A DNA stretch of 14,034 nucleotides, from the NCBI GenBank assembly GCA_964347915.1, contig CAYGAM010000056.1, forward strand, positions 1-14,034, given 5' to 3'. The notes beneath the pieces were generated by a model that was not told the origin of the DNA, did no database searches, and was given only the letters and a program-made list of their open reading frames with translations. Shown piece after piece: positions 6,326 through 12,265 of the stretch. Source of the DNA: CAYGAM01 sp964347915 (GTDB lineage: Archaea > Thermoproteota > Nitrososphaeria > Nitrososphaerales > Nitrosopumilaceae). Position 1 is the first letter of the stretch, and the number at the start of each line of letters is the position of its first letter. A program made the translations under genes and the position numbers.

Positions 6326-7519
6326 TCAAAAAAAGTCAGATATTGCCCGCTGCTTCTTTAATGACGCAATCTCGCCATATTCCAGCCACTCTCTCTTGCT
6401 TGTGCTCATGCTTTTGACCGCAATGTCAAGAGCTTGATCAAAGTTTTCCGGCACGGCAAACTTCTGCTTCATTGCCATTCTTACGCCTTCCCGCACCTGC
6501 CACACGCCTACAGGTATCGAATATTCCGGCAGTATCTCTCGAAGCACCAATGCGCCTGCCTGAATCTGATTTGCTGCAAGATATTCTGCGACGGCAAGCT
6601 TTGCTGCAAAGTAGGCTCCTGCAATTGCTGGAGAATGCCTCATTCCGCGATAATCCTCATGGTCCGCTCCATGTCCCATTACGCCGTTTGAATACCATGT
6701 CTCGATCATTTCATACAGCCAGCGGTGCGGAAACAGTATCACGGCATACAGATTGCCGATATGCTCAAAGGCAAATACACGATGCTCGTCAAGAACGATA
6801 CAGTCAAGCATCTGCCGTATCAGATCCGATGAAACTATGCTGTCAGCAGCCGTTATGCTCCAGCGGGTAGGCACCAGCCTTCGCTCCTGTCCCATCATCC
6901 CAATGCTAAAGCACTTTTGAATCTGAGACATTTGCACGCCGCTGCGGTACAGGTGCAGCACAGCGTCTTTGGCCGGCAGATCCCGGTCATAGTACACCTG
7001 TTCAATTTTTTTGACAGGCGCGGCGCTGGAAAATTTGGCAGACTTTATCTCTCCCACCGGACCGAACGGCGCGCTGCACCCGTCAAGATGAACCGCATGC
7101 GAGGTCTTGTGAAAGGACAGATCAGAGTCGGCAGAAGTGCTGGACATTGCCATCTCCTGCAGATTCTCAATGTACCGTCCCTGAGGATTGCTTGCTCGCA
7201 CCTTTTGGACGCCGCGCACCAGCGAAAGTCGATAATTCACAATATCTTCAAGGCTCTTGCCCAGCCACTGTTCCGGCATGTCAAGCTGCGTAGTATCTCC
7301 ATGCACGGGCGGCACCATCGGACCTACGTTCACTTTGGGATAATTGCCTGTTCCTACAAATACGGACGGCGGACTTGAGCCGCTTATCTCCCTTGCATCA
7401 AACAGATTGGCGTACTTTGAGAGCAGCTCGTTCCATTTGATTTCAAGCGATCTGCGCACATCCTGCGAGTTTGCATGGATTTTGATGTTCCTGGCATATT
7501 CATCGGATACCTTATGCAT
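6326..7519 (-). CDS. nreA: NreA-type DNA repair protein with C-terminal PIP box
   Basis: A 397-residue protein of the archaeal Nre family (DUF650/DUF651). Haloarchaeal NreA contributes to DNA damage resistance and acts with PCNA. Family features seen: SPPSVFVGTGNYPKVNVGPM near the N-terminus, the WLGKSLEDIVNYRL region, GPVGEIKSAKFSS, RRLVPTRWSITAADSIVS, and RGMRHSPAIAGAYFAAKLAVAEYL toward the C-terminus. The last eight residues, QRAISDFF, form a PCNA-interacting box (QxxIxxFF). The N-terminal cysteine cluster of NreB-type members is absent. The ATG at 7519 has a TATA box 27 nt upstream, so the mRNA is probably leaderless. A perfect inverted repeat between TATA box and start could bind a regulator. 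A T7 run opposite 6328-6334 overlaps the stop codon and probably terminates transcription. Confidence 0.92.
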   Translation of the reverse strand: MHKVSDEYARNIKIHANSQDVRRSLEIKWNELLSKYANLFDAREISGSSPPSVFVGTGNYPKVNVGPMVPPVHGDTTQLDMPEQWLGKSLEDIVNYRLSLVRGVQKVRASNPQGRYIENLQEMAMSSTSADSDLSFHKTSHAVHLDGCSAPFGPVGEIKSAKFSSAAPVKKIEQVYYDRDLPAKDAVLHLYRSGVQMSQIQKCFSIGMMGQERRLVPTRWSITAADSIVSSDLIRQMLDCIVLDEHRVFAFEHIGNLYAVILFPHRWLYEMIETWYSNGVMGHGADHEDYRGMRHSPAIAGAYFAAKLAVAEYLAANQIQAGALVLREILPEYSIPVGVWQVREGVRMAMKQKFAVPENFDQALDIAVKSMSTSKREWLEYGEIASLKKQRAISDFF

Positions 7520-7528
7520 CGCATGCTA

Positions 7529-7542
7529 CTGCATCAATGCAG
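7529..7542. promoter_or_regulatory. Perfect inverted repeat in the nreA core promoter
   Basis: CTGCAT-CA-ATGCAG lies between the TATA box (7543-7550) and the nreA start codon, where a bound protein would block transcription initiation. Function is inferred from position only. Confidence 0.4.
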
Positions 7543-7550
7543 TATATGAA
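7543..7550 (-). promoter_or_regulatory. TATA box of nreA
   Basis: TTCATATA on the minus strand is centred about 27 nt before the nreA ATG at 7519. Confidence 0.5.
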
Positions 7551-7741
7551 CAAGCTAGATCCATGGTTCCGCAGTGTTCCAGGCATGCTTATCACAATCC
7601 GCAGCGCATCGGAGCCATGCCAGAAAATCAAACTAGTCCAATTTCAGAAAGCGGCAGGATTGATGAAATGGAATGCCGCAGGGTCATTTGCCTGAAGATT
7701 CCCCATAGCAGGCGCGATTTGGCTATGCTGGCGCTTGCAAG

Positions 7742-7894
7742 TATTGTCGCCAAAAAGCAACGATCTATGCATATATTCCTGCTTTGATGCGACATTATTT
7801 CTAATCGGTAGTATAGCCGGCAGAAGCCAGATCAAACAGCAGGCAAAGATTGATTCAGCGGACTGATTCAGGAACTTTGCCGCGCTTGGATGGC
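7742..7894. repeat. Dispersed repeat, copy A
   Basis: It opens ATTGTCGCCAAAAAGCA, contains GCTTTGATGCGACATT and ATTTCTAATCGGTAG, and ends near TTTGCCGCGCTTGGATG. The same series of blocks recurs at 13750 and 13902. On the minus strand it translates as RNNVASKQEYMHRSLLFGDN, similar to SKWKCTNKLLLFGDN from the 13902 copy, so it may derive from a coding element. A direct repeat TGATTCAG lies inside. Confidence 0.6.
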
Positions 7895-8196
7895 GCATGA
7901 AGAATTTCGCGATGAAATATTGCCAAAATTAGAGCGGGAGCGCCGGGCATATTTCAAAATAATTGGGCGGGCGATCGCTTTGAACATGCGGTAATGTTTT
8001 GGAAAGGAATGCTCGCGGGCACGCATGTCAGAGAATTTTTTGGTTCAAATCTAAAGCAAATAAAAAACAATGGCAAAGCGATGCAGCCGCAAAAGCTGCG
8101 AAAACCTGACCCGGATTGCCTACGAGCAAGCATCAAGAGACTGCCCAGCATAGAGGATGCGCGGAAAATCACAGATGCTGCCTTTAGTGCCTCCAA

Positions 8197-8277
8197 TCAG
8201 CGCATCATGGCCGCAGTATCCACATGGAGCCCTTTTTCGCATTCTGGACATTGCGCGCCATAGTCAATTATTTGCAT
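8197..8277 (-). pseudogene. Possible remnant of a small CPEC zinc-motif gene
   Basis: A 26-codon frame reads MQIIDYGAQCPECEKGLHVD and so on, then meets TGA. The same frame stays open for about 80 more codons starting LEALKAASVIFRASSMLGSL. Reading that TGA as TGG (Trp) would make one continuous small protein. It lies 76 bases downstream of the methyltransferase gene on the same strand. No promoter of its own is visible. This is weak: the plus strand also has an open frame here. Confidence 0.2.
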
Positions 8278-8353
8278 CTTAAAAATTCTGAGGCAGATGC
8301 TGCCGCCTCGCTTTATTTTTCCCAGGCCTGCTCCAATGCGTGTTCCTGCCAAT

Positions 8354-8938
8354 TCAGTCCATGCAAGCAAATCCAGAATCAGATGATTTCAAGTTACGCA
8401 GATCTATTACTGCCCCATGTTTTTTAAACACGCGAAGGAATGATTTCAGATGCTTTCCATAATAGATCATTGCGCATGCCATGGGCGCGCCCTTTCCACC
8501 ATCATGCCCGTTTACAAGAAATTTCAGTCTTGTGTCATACAAAAAGCATATTGCATCAGCTGCTCCGAAAACATACCGCTTCCAATGAGCCGTATTTGGC
8601 GCCACAGGCACAAGCATCTGTATTTCAGAATCGAAGGCTTTGCTTGCATCGGCGCATTTGCGCATCCAGTCAATTATTCGAGTGCCCCTGATCCTGTCTG
8701 CGCCGTAGGGCGGATTTACGTATATTTTTGGATAATCCCATTTTTCACAAAGGCCGTCATGTTCTGGCAGCATGAACTCTACGTCTGCATTTACTATAGA
8801 GTGCTTGTTGGAGCATGGATCCATGCAGATTTGCCCGCCGAATACCTCGCGCACTGCATCTACATAGATTTTTGGCGTTCCCCAGTCTTTCTTTGAAGTG
8901 ATTATTTTTCTTCCAGCGGTCAGCTGCTCTCCCCCCAA
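8354..8938 (-). CDS. Phage-type DNA N6-adenine methyltransferase (Dam family)
   Basis: A 194-residue enzyme predicted to methylate adenine N6 in DNA using S-adenosylmethionine. It resembles the phage N-6-adenine methyltransferase family (PF05869). Seen in order: DWGTPKIYVDAV (18-29), a DPCSN motif (40-44), the catalytic-type NPPY (75-78), VPVAPNTAHWKRYVF (110-124) and DTRLKFLVNG (135-144). The start is TTG at 8938, inside the end of the endonuclease gene (19-base overlap), so translation is probably coupled; no ATG or GTG lies before the conserved start. An alternative CTG start sits just after the GGGGGGAG run. The overlap with a probable nuclease gene argues for a restriction-modification pair in which this enzyme protects host DNA. 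The recognition sequence cannot be read from the protein. Confidence 0.85.
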   Translation of the reverse strand: MGGEQLTAGRKIITSKKDWGTPKIYVDAVREVFGGQICMDPCSNKHSIVNADVEFMLPEHDGLCEKWDYPKIYVNPPYGADRIRGTRIIDWMRKCADASKAFDSEIQMLVPVAPNTAHWKRYVFGAADAICFLYDTRLKFLVNGHDGGKGAPMACAMIYYGKHLKSFLRVFKKHGAVIDLRNLKSSDSGFACMD

Positions 8939-10038
8939 TTTTTACCGGACAGTTTCATCATTTGATTTTTTAGCAGGCTGATTGCGGCGCCTTTTGGCTG
9001 AATGACGCTAAGCCACGATTCTGCACGCCCAAGATTTTTTTTGAAATAATCTGTAAGTTCTAAATGCGCCTCATAATTCATTTTAGTTTTAGTGAATTGT
9101 GTGCCGGATGTATTGTCTTTGGAGTATGTGGAGTTGAATGCGTCGGATATGGCAGGATATTCATCGTCGTTTAAAATTGTGGTTTCTATAAACTCTGTTA
9201 ATCCTTCATCAGTTAAGAATAATGCCCAGTCATACGACTCTGACAATACCATCATTTCTTTATTTTGGCTTCCTGCCGTGAACCAATTTCCGTGATTGCT
9301 TATTATGCCGACAGTCATGAGGAAATTGTTCAGTTTGGAGACATCGTCCGCATTTATTAAATCCCGTATTAATTCCCCATATGGCTTGATTACAGGCCTG
9401 TTGTCTTGATCGTACAAGATGCCGATCTGTTCGCCGCGGTTATTGCGTATCTTTTGCAGTGCAGATACGCTTCTGGCGACATACGATCCTTGTTTTGCTT
9501 TTTCTATAGCTTGAGGACCCCTGTTATTTTTGGCATCCTGCCCTACCCGCTTGCACTCAAGCATCATGTACGGCCTTTGCAATTGCGCGCTGATTTCAAC
9601 CACACATTCGTCAATCAAATTTGCCACAAGCCTATGATCAAACTCATCATGGCCAATCAGGCATGCGTTTCGTAAAAGTCTTGATTTGGTGAGAAGCGTG
9701 TTTCCTGCATTCTCTATTCCTATGCCATACTTTTGCATTAGCGCAACGCGGAGAATATTGCTTGTTATTGATCTAGCCGCCTTGCTAACTTCGACTTTGC
9801 ATGTTTTTATTACTGGATGCAGCGAATACTCAACATTATGCTTGATGATAGGCCTGCCGTATTCTGGCAGGGCAAATTCTATCGATATTGATCTTCTCAT
9901 ATTCCACGCTAGAAGCAAGTAGTAAGTGATAATCTCAACAATGGTGCCCATTGCCCTGCCTGACGCCTTTCTTGGACTATGAGTGTGCTGAAAAACATTC
10001 TCTGCCAATTTTTCCTGTATGTTCTCAACTGACAACAT
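8920..10038 (-). CDS. Probable type II restriction endonuclease (PD-(D/E)XK-like)
   Basis: A 372-residue protein I cannot assign to a named endonuclease family. The best functional clue is YMMLECKRVG, with E161-x-K163 at the end of a hydrophobic strand, preceded by acidic D134 (DEFDHR) and D143 (LIDECVVEIS); this fits a PD-(D/E)XK nuclease core. After it comes GPQAIEKAKQGSYVARSVSALQKIR, a helix like those that follow the active site in many type II endonucleases. It overlaps a DNA methyltransferase gene by 19 bases, the usual arrangement of an R-M pair, with the endonuclease first. The ATG at 10038 has a strong TATA box 27 nt upstream, so the mRNA should be leaderless; a perfect inverted repeat sits between the two. 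Sampled lines run about 37-42% GC, below the flanking core genes, suggesting acquisition. Confidence 0.65.
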   Translation of the reverse strand: MLSVENIQEKLAENVFQHTHSPRKASGRAMGTIVEIITYYLLLAWNMRRSISIEFALPEYGRPIIKHNVEYSLHPVIKTCKVEVSKAARSITSNILRVALMQKYGIGIENAGNTLLTKSRLLRNACLIGHDEFDHRLVANLIDECVVEISAQLQRPYMMLECKRVGQDAKNNRGPQAIEKAKQGSYVARSVSALQKIRNNRGEQIGILYDQDNRPVIKPYGELIRDLINADDVSKLNNFLMTVGIISNHGNWFTAGSQNKEMMVLSESYDWALFLTDEGLTEFIETTILNDDEYPAISDAFNSTYSKDNTSGTQFTKTKMNYEAHLELTDYFKKNLGRAESWLSVIQPKGAAISLLKNQMMKLSGKNWGESS

Positions 10039-10040
10039 TG

Positions 10041-10057
10041 TATATTAAAGTAATATA
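10041..10057. promoter_or_regulatory. Perfect inverted repeat (candidate operator) at the endonuclease promoter
   Basis: TATATTA-AAG-TAATATA lies between the TATA box (10058-10067) and the start codon at 10038, covering the expected transcription start. A dimeric regulator here would block transcription of both endonuclease and methyltransferase. The AT-rich context raises the odds of a chance palindrome. Confidence 0.4.
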
Positions 10058-10067
10058 CTATATAATG
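10058..10067 (-). promoter_or_regulatory. TATA box of the restriction-modification genes
   Basis: CATTATATAG on the minus strand is centred about 25-27 nt before the ATG at 10038. It is the strongest TATA element in the window. Confidence 0.6.
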
Positions 10068-10324
10068 TCTTACTCTTGGGCAGTAGTTCAGCTTCTGTAA
10101 ATTATTGCTTAATTACTGGCAAATCTTGTCAACTTTTTGGGATGCCGGCCAAGCATTTTCGGCTGATGTTTATTGACAAGGCATGCCTACCCTCCCAATG
10201 GTTAGACAAAAAGGAGGGCAGATACGCAAACACAGTGTAGGCTCAAGAGTTTTTGGACTGTTCCAAATTGCGGGCCGCGTCCCGCAGGCATGTGCCATGC
10301 CGATTCCGGAAATCCCAAGCAACA

Positions 10325-10334
10325 CATATTTATC
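10325..10334 (+). promoter_or_regulatory. TATA box of the three-gene operon
   Basis: CATATTTATC is centred about 28 nt before the TTG at 10358, which supports that start and a leaderless operon mRNA. Confidence 0.5.
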
Positions 10335-10357
10335 ACCAAATCGTGCAATAGAATCAG

Positions 10358-10786
10358 TTGAGCGCGGTAAAGGATATCTACCAGGTCTTTGCAGAAAGTT
10401 TTCAAGATCTAAGCATGTTCAGTGACAAGGGCGACTTTAAAACATGTTTTAATATTGCCTCAAATTTGACTCGCATCGCAGTTTTCGCAAACTTCAAGCG
10501 AGGCGTTCTTGTTGCAGAAATTCTGGAAGGTGTTTTCTCTCAAGTAGGCCCGATCTTTGATCAATATTCCATACCAGAAGAGGACAAAGAGCAAACAAAG
10601 GACAGGATTCGCGAACACATCATTGCGCTTTCTTCAGCATACAATGGAGCAGATAAGGCAGGACTGTATGATATTGTAGAAAACTTGCGATTCACCGCTA
10701 CGGATTTCCAATTCAAATGCTGGAACCAATGGAAGCGAATAAAGTCCAAGGATCCATCACGCATTTCCAGAGGCGGTGATTTCTAG
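10358..10786 (+). CDS. Helical protein of unknown function, first gene of three-gene operon
   Basis: A 142-residue protein I do not recognise. It looks almost wholly helical: SAVKDIYQVFAESFQDLSMF, a central hydrophobic helix pair (NIASNLTRIAVFANF and GVLVAEILEGVFSQVGPIF), then KDRIREHIIALSSAY and LYDIVENLRFTATDFQFKCW, with a basic tail (KRIKSKDPSRISR). No signal peptide, membrane segment or metal site. The helical layout recalls HEPN-type bundles, but the RxxxH at RIREH does not match the HEPN Rx4-6H motif, so I do not make that call. The start is TTG, chosen because a TATA box lies 28 nt upstream; an internal ATG at 10415 would remove the first helix. Its stop overlaps the next start by one base, so the genes are co-transcribed. 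Confidence 0.65.
   Translation: MSAVKDIYQVFAESFQDLSMFSDKGDFKTCFNIASNLTRIAVFANFKRGVLVAEILEGVFSQVGPIFDQYSIPEEDKEQTKDRIREHIIALSSAYNGADKAGLYDIVENLRFTATDFQFKCWNQWKRIKSKDPSRISRGGDF
10771..10780 (+). promoter_or_regulatory. Strong Shine-Dalgarno site for the second operon gene
   Basis: AGGCGGTGAT matches 9 of 10 bases of the full complement of the 16S rRNA tail (AGGAGGTGAT), five bases before the GTG at 10786. It fixes that start. An internal operon gene using Shine-Dalgarno initiation contrasts with the leaderless first gene. Confidence 0.6.
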
Positions 10787-11250
10787 TGCTGAAAGAACTA
10801 AGCAGCCAAACAGAATACCAGGAACTGGAACAGAAAAAATTCGACAAGTTGCCTGAAAAGTATGACAATGCATACACGCACCCATATGCAGCTGCCAGGA
10901 CATTTAACAAGGTAGATTATCACAGTACAGATACAGGAACAATAACAGGGATAAGAGTGACAGAACAAGAGCATGTGCGGCGCCTTGCAGGCAAGATTGC
11001 AAAATTGGAAGAATTAATAATATTCCTGATGGACAGTCAAGAGCAATTGGTGGAAGACCAAGAACAGAGACGATTTGAACATCTTAGAGAACAAAGCAAG
11101 ATCCACATAAAAGAAATTGAATCCATCTTTGGTATTGACCCAAATGCTCATGTGGACACGACTACTCTGGACGGGTTGCTGAAAGATTATGTTGACGAAA
11201 ATCAAGATTCTGCAGAGCTGGTAAGGTCCATCAGAGATGGCTACCAATAG
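10786..11250 (+). CDS. Coiled-coil protein of unknown function, second gene of operon
   Basis: A 154-residue soluble protein I do not recognise. The first third is polar and probably irregular (EKYDNAYTHPYAAARTFNKV). Then comes a long charged helix from about residue 59 to 110 (TEQEHVRRLAGKIAKLEELI, then MDSQEQLVEDQEQRRFEHLR), with heptad-like leucines and isoleucines that suggest a coiled coil. A small folded end follows (IFGIDPNAHVDTTTLDGLLKDYVDENQ). The GTG start overlaps the previous stop by one base and has an almost complete Shine-Dalgarno site. The end overlaps the PIN gene by 14 bases, so all three are translated from one mRNA. The position before a PIN nuclease would suit a partner or antitoxin, but the protein shows no DNA-binding motif typical of VapB antitoxins. 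Confidence 0.65.
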   Translation: MLKELSSQTEYQELEQKKFDKLPEKYDNAYTHPYAAARTFNKVDYHSTDTGTITGIRVTEQEHVRRLAGKIAKLEELIIFLMDSQEQLVEDQEQRRFEHLREQSKIHIKEIESIFGIDPNAHVDTTTLDGLLKDYVDENQDSAELVRSIRDGYQ

Positions 11251-11875
11251 GCTGGTCTATTACGACACAAACATTTGGGTTGGATACATGCTGGGAAGCA
11301 AAGACAGGCATTATGTCAGATGCAAAGCGTTGGTAGAGAACATAAAAAATGGAAAGAAGGTTGCAATAGTGTCGTATCTTGTAATGATGGAAACAATTCA
11401 TGTATTGCGGGAAAGGGTTGTTGCAAGAGGCGGATTTATTGGAGATGACAGAAACGAACTTGACAGCAAAAGAACTTCTGCAGAAATAATAAGTGAAGAA
11501 TTCACTCAGCGCATCAGCGAGATGGAAAGGTAAAAAAAGATCATCTTTGCCAGGCCGACGCTCGGAATCATTGAGCATCATTATACCGTTTTGAAGAAGC
11601 TAAAAAATCATTTCGGACATAACAGGCTTGCGACTATGTGTCCATACTGCAAACCTGGACGCGTATCCAGCTGCTCGGAAATCAAGTGTCCTTCATGCAG
11701 CGGCAGTCTTAAGCCGATTGAGAGATATCAGTACAAAGCTCTCGGACATGCGGATCTGGAACACGCGTATTTGGCCAAGTACGCCGGAGCCTCGCTGTTC
11801 TATTCCACGGACAAATCGTTCAGAGATCTGATTGGAGATCCTGATTTCGATTCCATAACTTTCAAGATAATATAG
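11237..11875 (+). pseudogene. PIN-domain nuclease with inserted zinc ribbon, split by one in-frame TAA
   Basis: Reading one frame from the ATG at 11237 to the TAG at 11873 gives a 212-residue PIN protein broken only by TAA at 11531-11533 (codon 99). PIN domains are metal-dependent ribonucleases. The four acidic positions are all present, on both sides of the stop: D10 (VYYDTNIW), E52 (MMETIHVL), D173 (GHADLEHAYLA) and D192 (FYSTDKSF). Between them, residues 135-154 form a zinc ribbon with CPYC and CPSC knuckles plus C146, absent from ordinary VapC toxins but reminiscent of Nob1, the rRNA-processing PIN protein. The frame is unchanged across the stop, so a point mutation, a sequencing error or readthrough explains it, not an indel. 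A separate downstream start at TTG 11591 is possible. Alone, the first part (98 residues) lacks half the active site. Confidence 0.75.
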
Positions 11876-12265
11876 AATCTCTGCAGGCAAAGCAGGGCAG
11901 ATTGGCTCCGCCAAGGCAGCCCGGCACAGCCTTCTCACAGACAATCTTGCGGCGGACGAGATGGGCAGATGCAAGAATCCAGAAAGTCAACCGTCCCAGA
12001 GGTGAAGGCATTATCCACAGCAAGCACCATGCAAGAGCGTAGAAGATTCTGGCAGCCTGCTTCACAGACATGATTCCAGGAGCAAAAGTTTTGCCGTTTT
12101 TTGCACATTCATGCGGAATCATAAAATAGTCTGGCGTGCAGGACAGCTCAGAGCGCAGCTGCGTCAAGCCAGAATCTCAAGAACGAGCACAGATATGCTG
12201 CCAGAATGCAATACTCCATAACTGCACAGTGAAGTTTAAACCAGCCTCAAACCGCACAGTATGAA
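11876..12265. other. Intergenic region between the PIN gene and the BtuF-like gene
   Basis: 390 bases. The right end carries the BtuF-like promoter. A minus-strand frame at 11862-12167 (101 codons, TTG start, one hydrophobic segment IFYALAWCLLWIM) covers much of it, but it overlaps the PIN gene end and matches nothing I know. A tight hairpin TTGGC-TCC-GCCAA lies at 11902-11914, just after the PIN stop. T6 at 12098-12103 could terminate the operon. Confidence 0.55.
12233..12242 (+). promoter_or_regulatory. TATA box of the BtuF-like gene
   Basis: AGTTTAAACC is centred about 28 nt before the ATG at 12266, consistent with a leaderless mRNA. Confidence 0.5.

Larger units (their letters stand above)
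7520..8353. other. Gene-poor region between nreA and the methyltransferase gene
   Basis: 834 bases with no gene I can name. Contents: the nreA promoter; one copy of the dispersed repeat (7742-7894); a plus-strand frame at 7994-8263 (89 residues, includes a plausible RLPSIEDARKITDAAF stretch but no recognised domain and no good promoter); and on the opposite strand a CPEC-containing micro-frame at 8197-8277 whose reading frame continues open to 7954 after one TGA. The two frames overlap, so at most one is likely to be real. Confidence 0.6.
10039..10357. other. Divergent intergenic region with two promoters and hairpins
   Basis: 319 bases between the leftward R-M pair and the rightward three-gene set. 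It holds the endonuclease TATA box and inverted repeat at its left end and the TATA box of the three-gene operon at its right end. Near the right end are adjacent short hairpins: GCGGG/CCCGC at 10270-10285, GGCAT/ATGCC at 10287-10301, and the palindrome TTCCGGAA at 10304-10311. A CCCTCC/GGAGGG pair spans 10190-10218. I see no tRNA or convincing gene; the frame at 10183-10425 overlaps the next gene. Confidence 0.6.

Noticed and set aside
7994..8263. 89-codon plus-strand frame in the gene-poor region
   Set aside because: Codon use is plausible, but there is no domain or well-placed TATA box, and a competing frame lies opposite; described only as part of the region.
8440..8896. Two plus-strand frames opposite the methyltransferase
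   Set aside because: They are shadows of a gene with clear DPCSN and NPPY motifs.
10190..10218. CCCTCC/GGAGGG inverted repeat with 17-base spacer
   Set aside because: Six-base arms with a long loop are expected by chance; not enough for an operator call.
10183..10425. 80-codon plus-strand frame spanning the divergent region
   Set aside because: It crosses the operon promoter and start in another frame and has no protein-like features.
10586..10630. HEPN RNase motif in the first operon gene
   Set aside because: RIREH has three residues between Arg and His, not the 4-6 of the HEPN motif.
11862..12167. 101-codon minus-strand frame with one hydrophobic segment
   Set aside because: TTG start, weak TATA, overlap with the PIN gene end, and no recognisable family.
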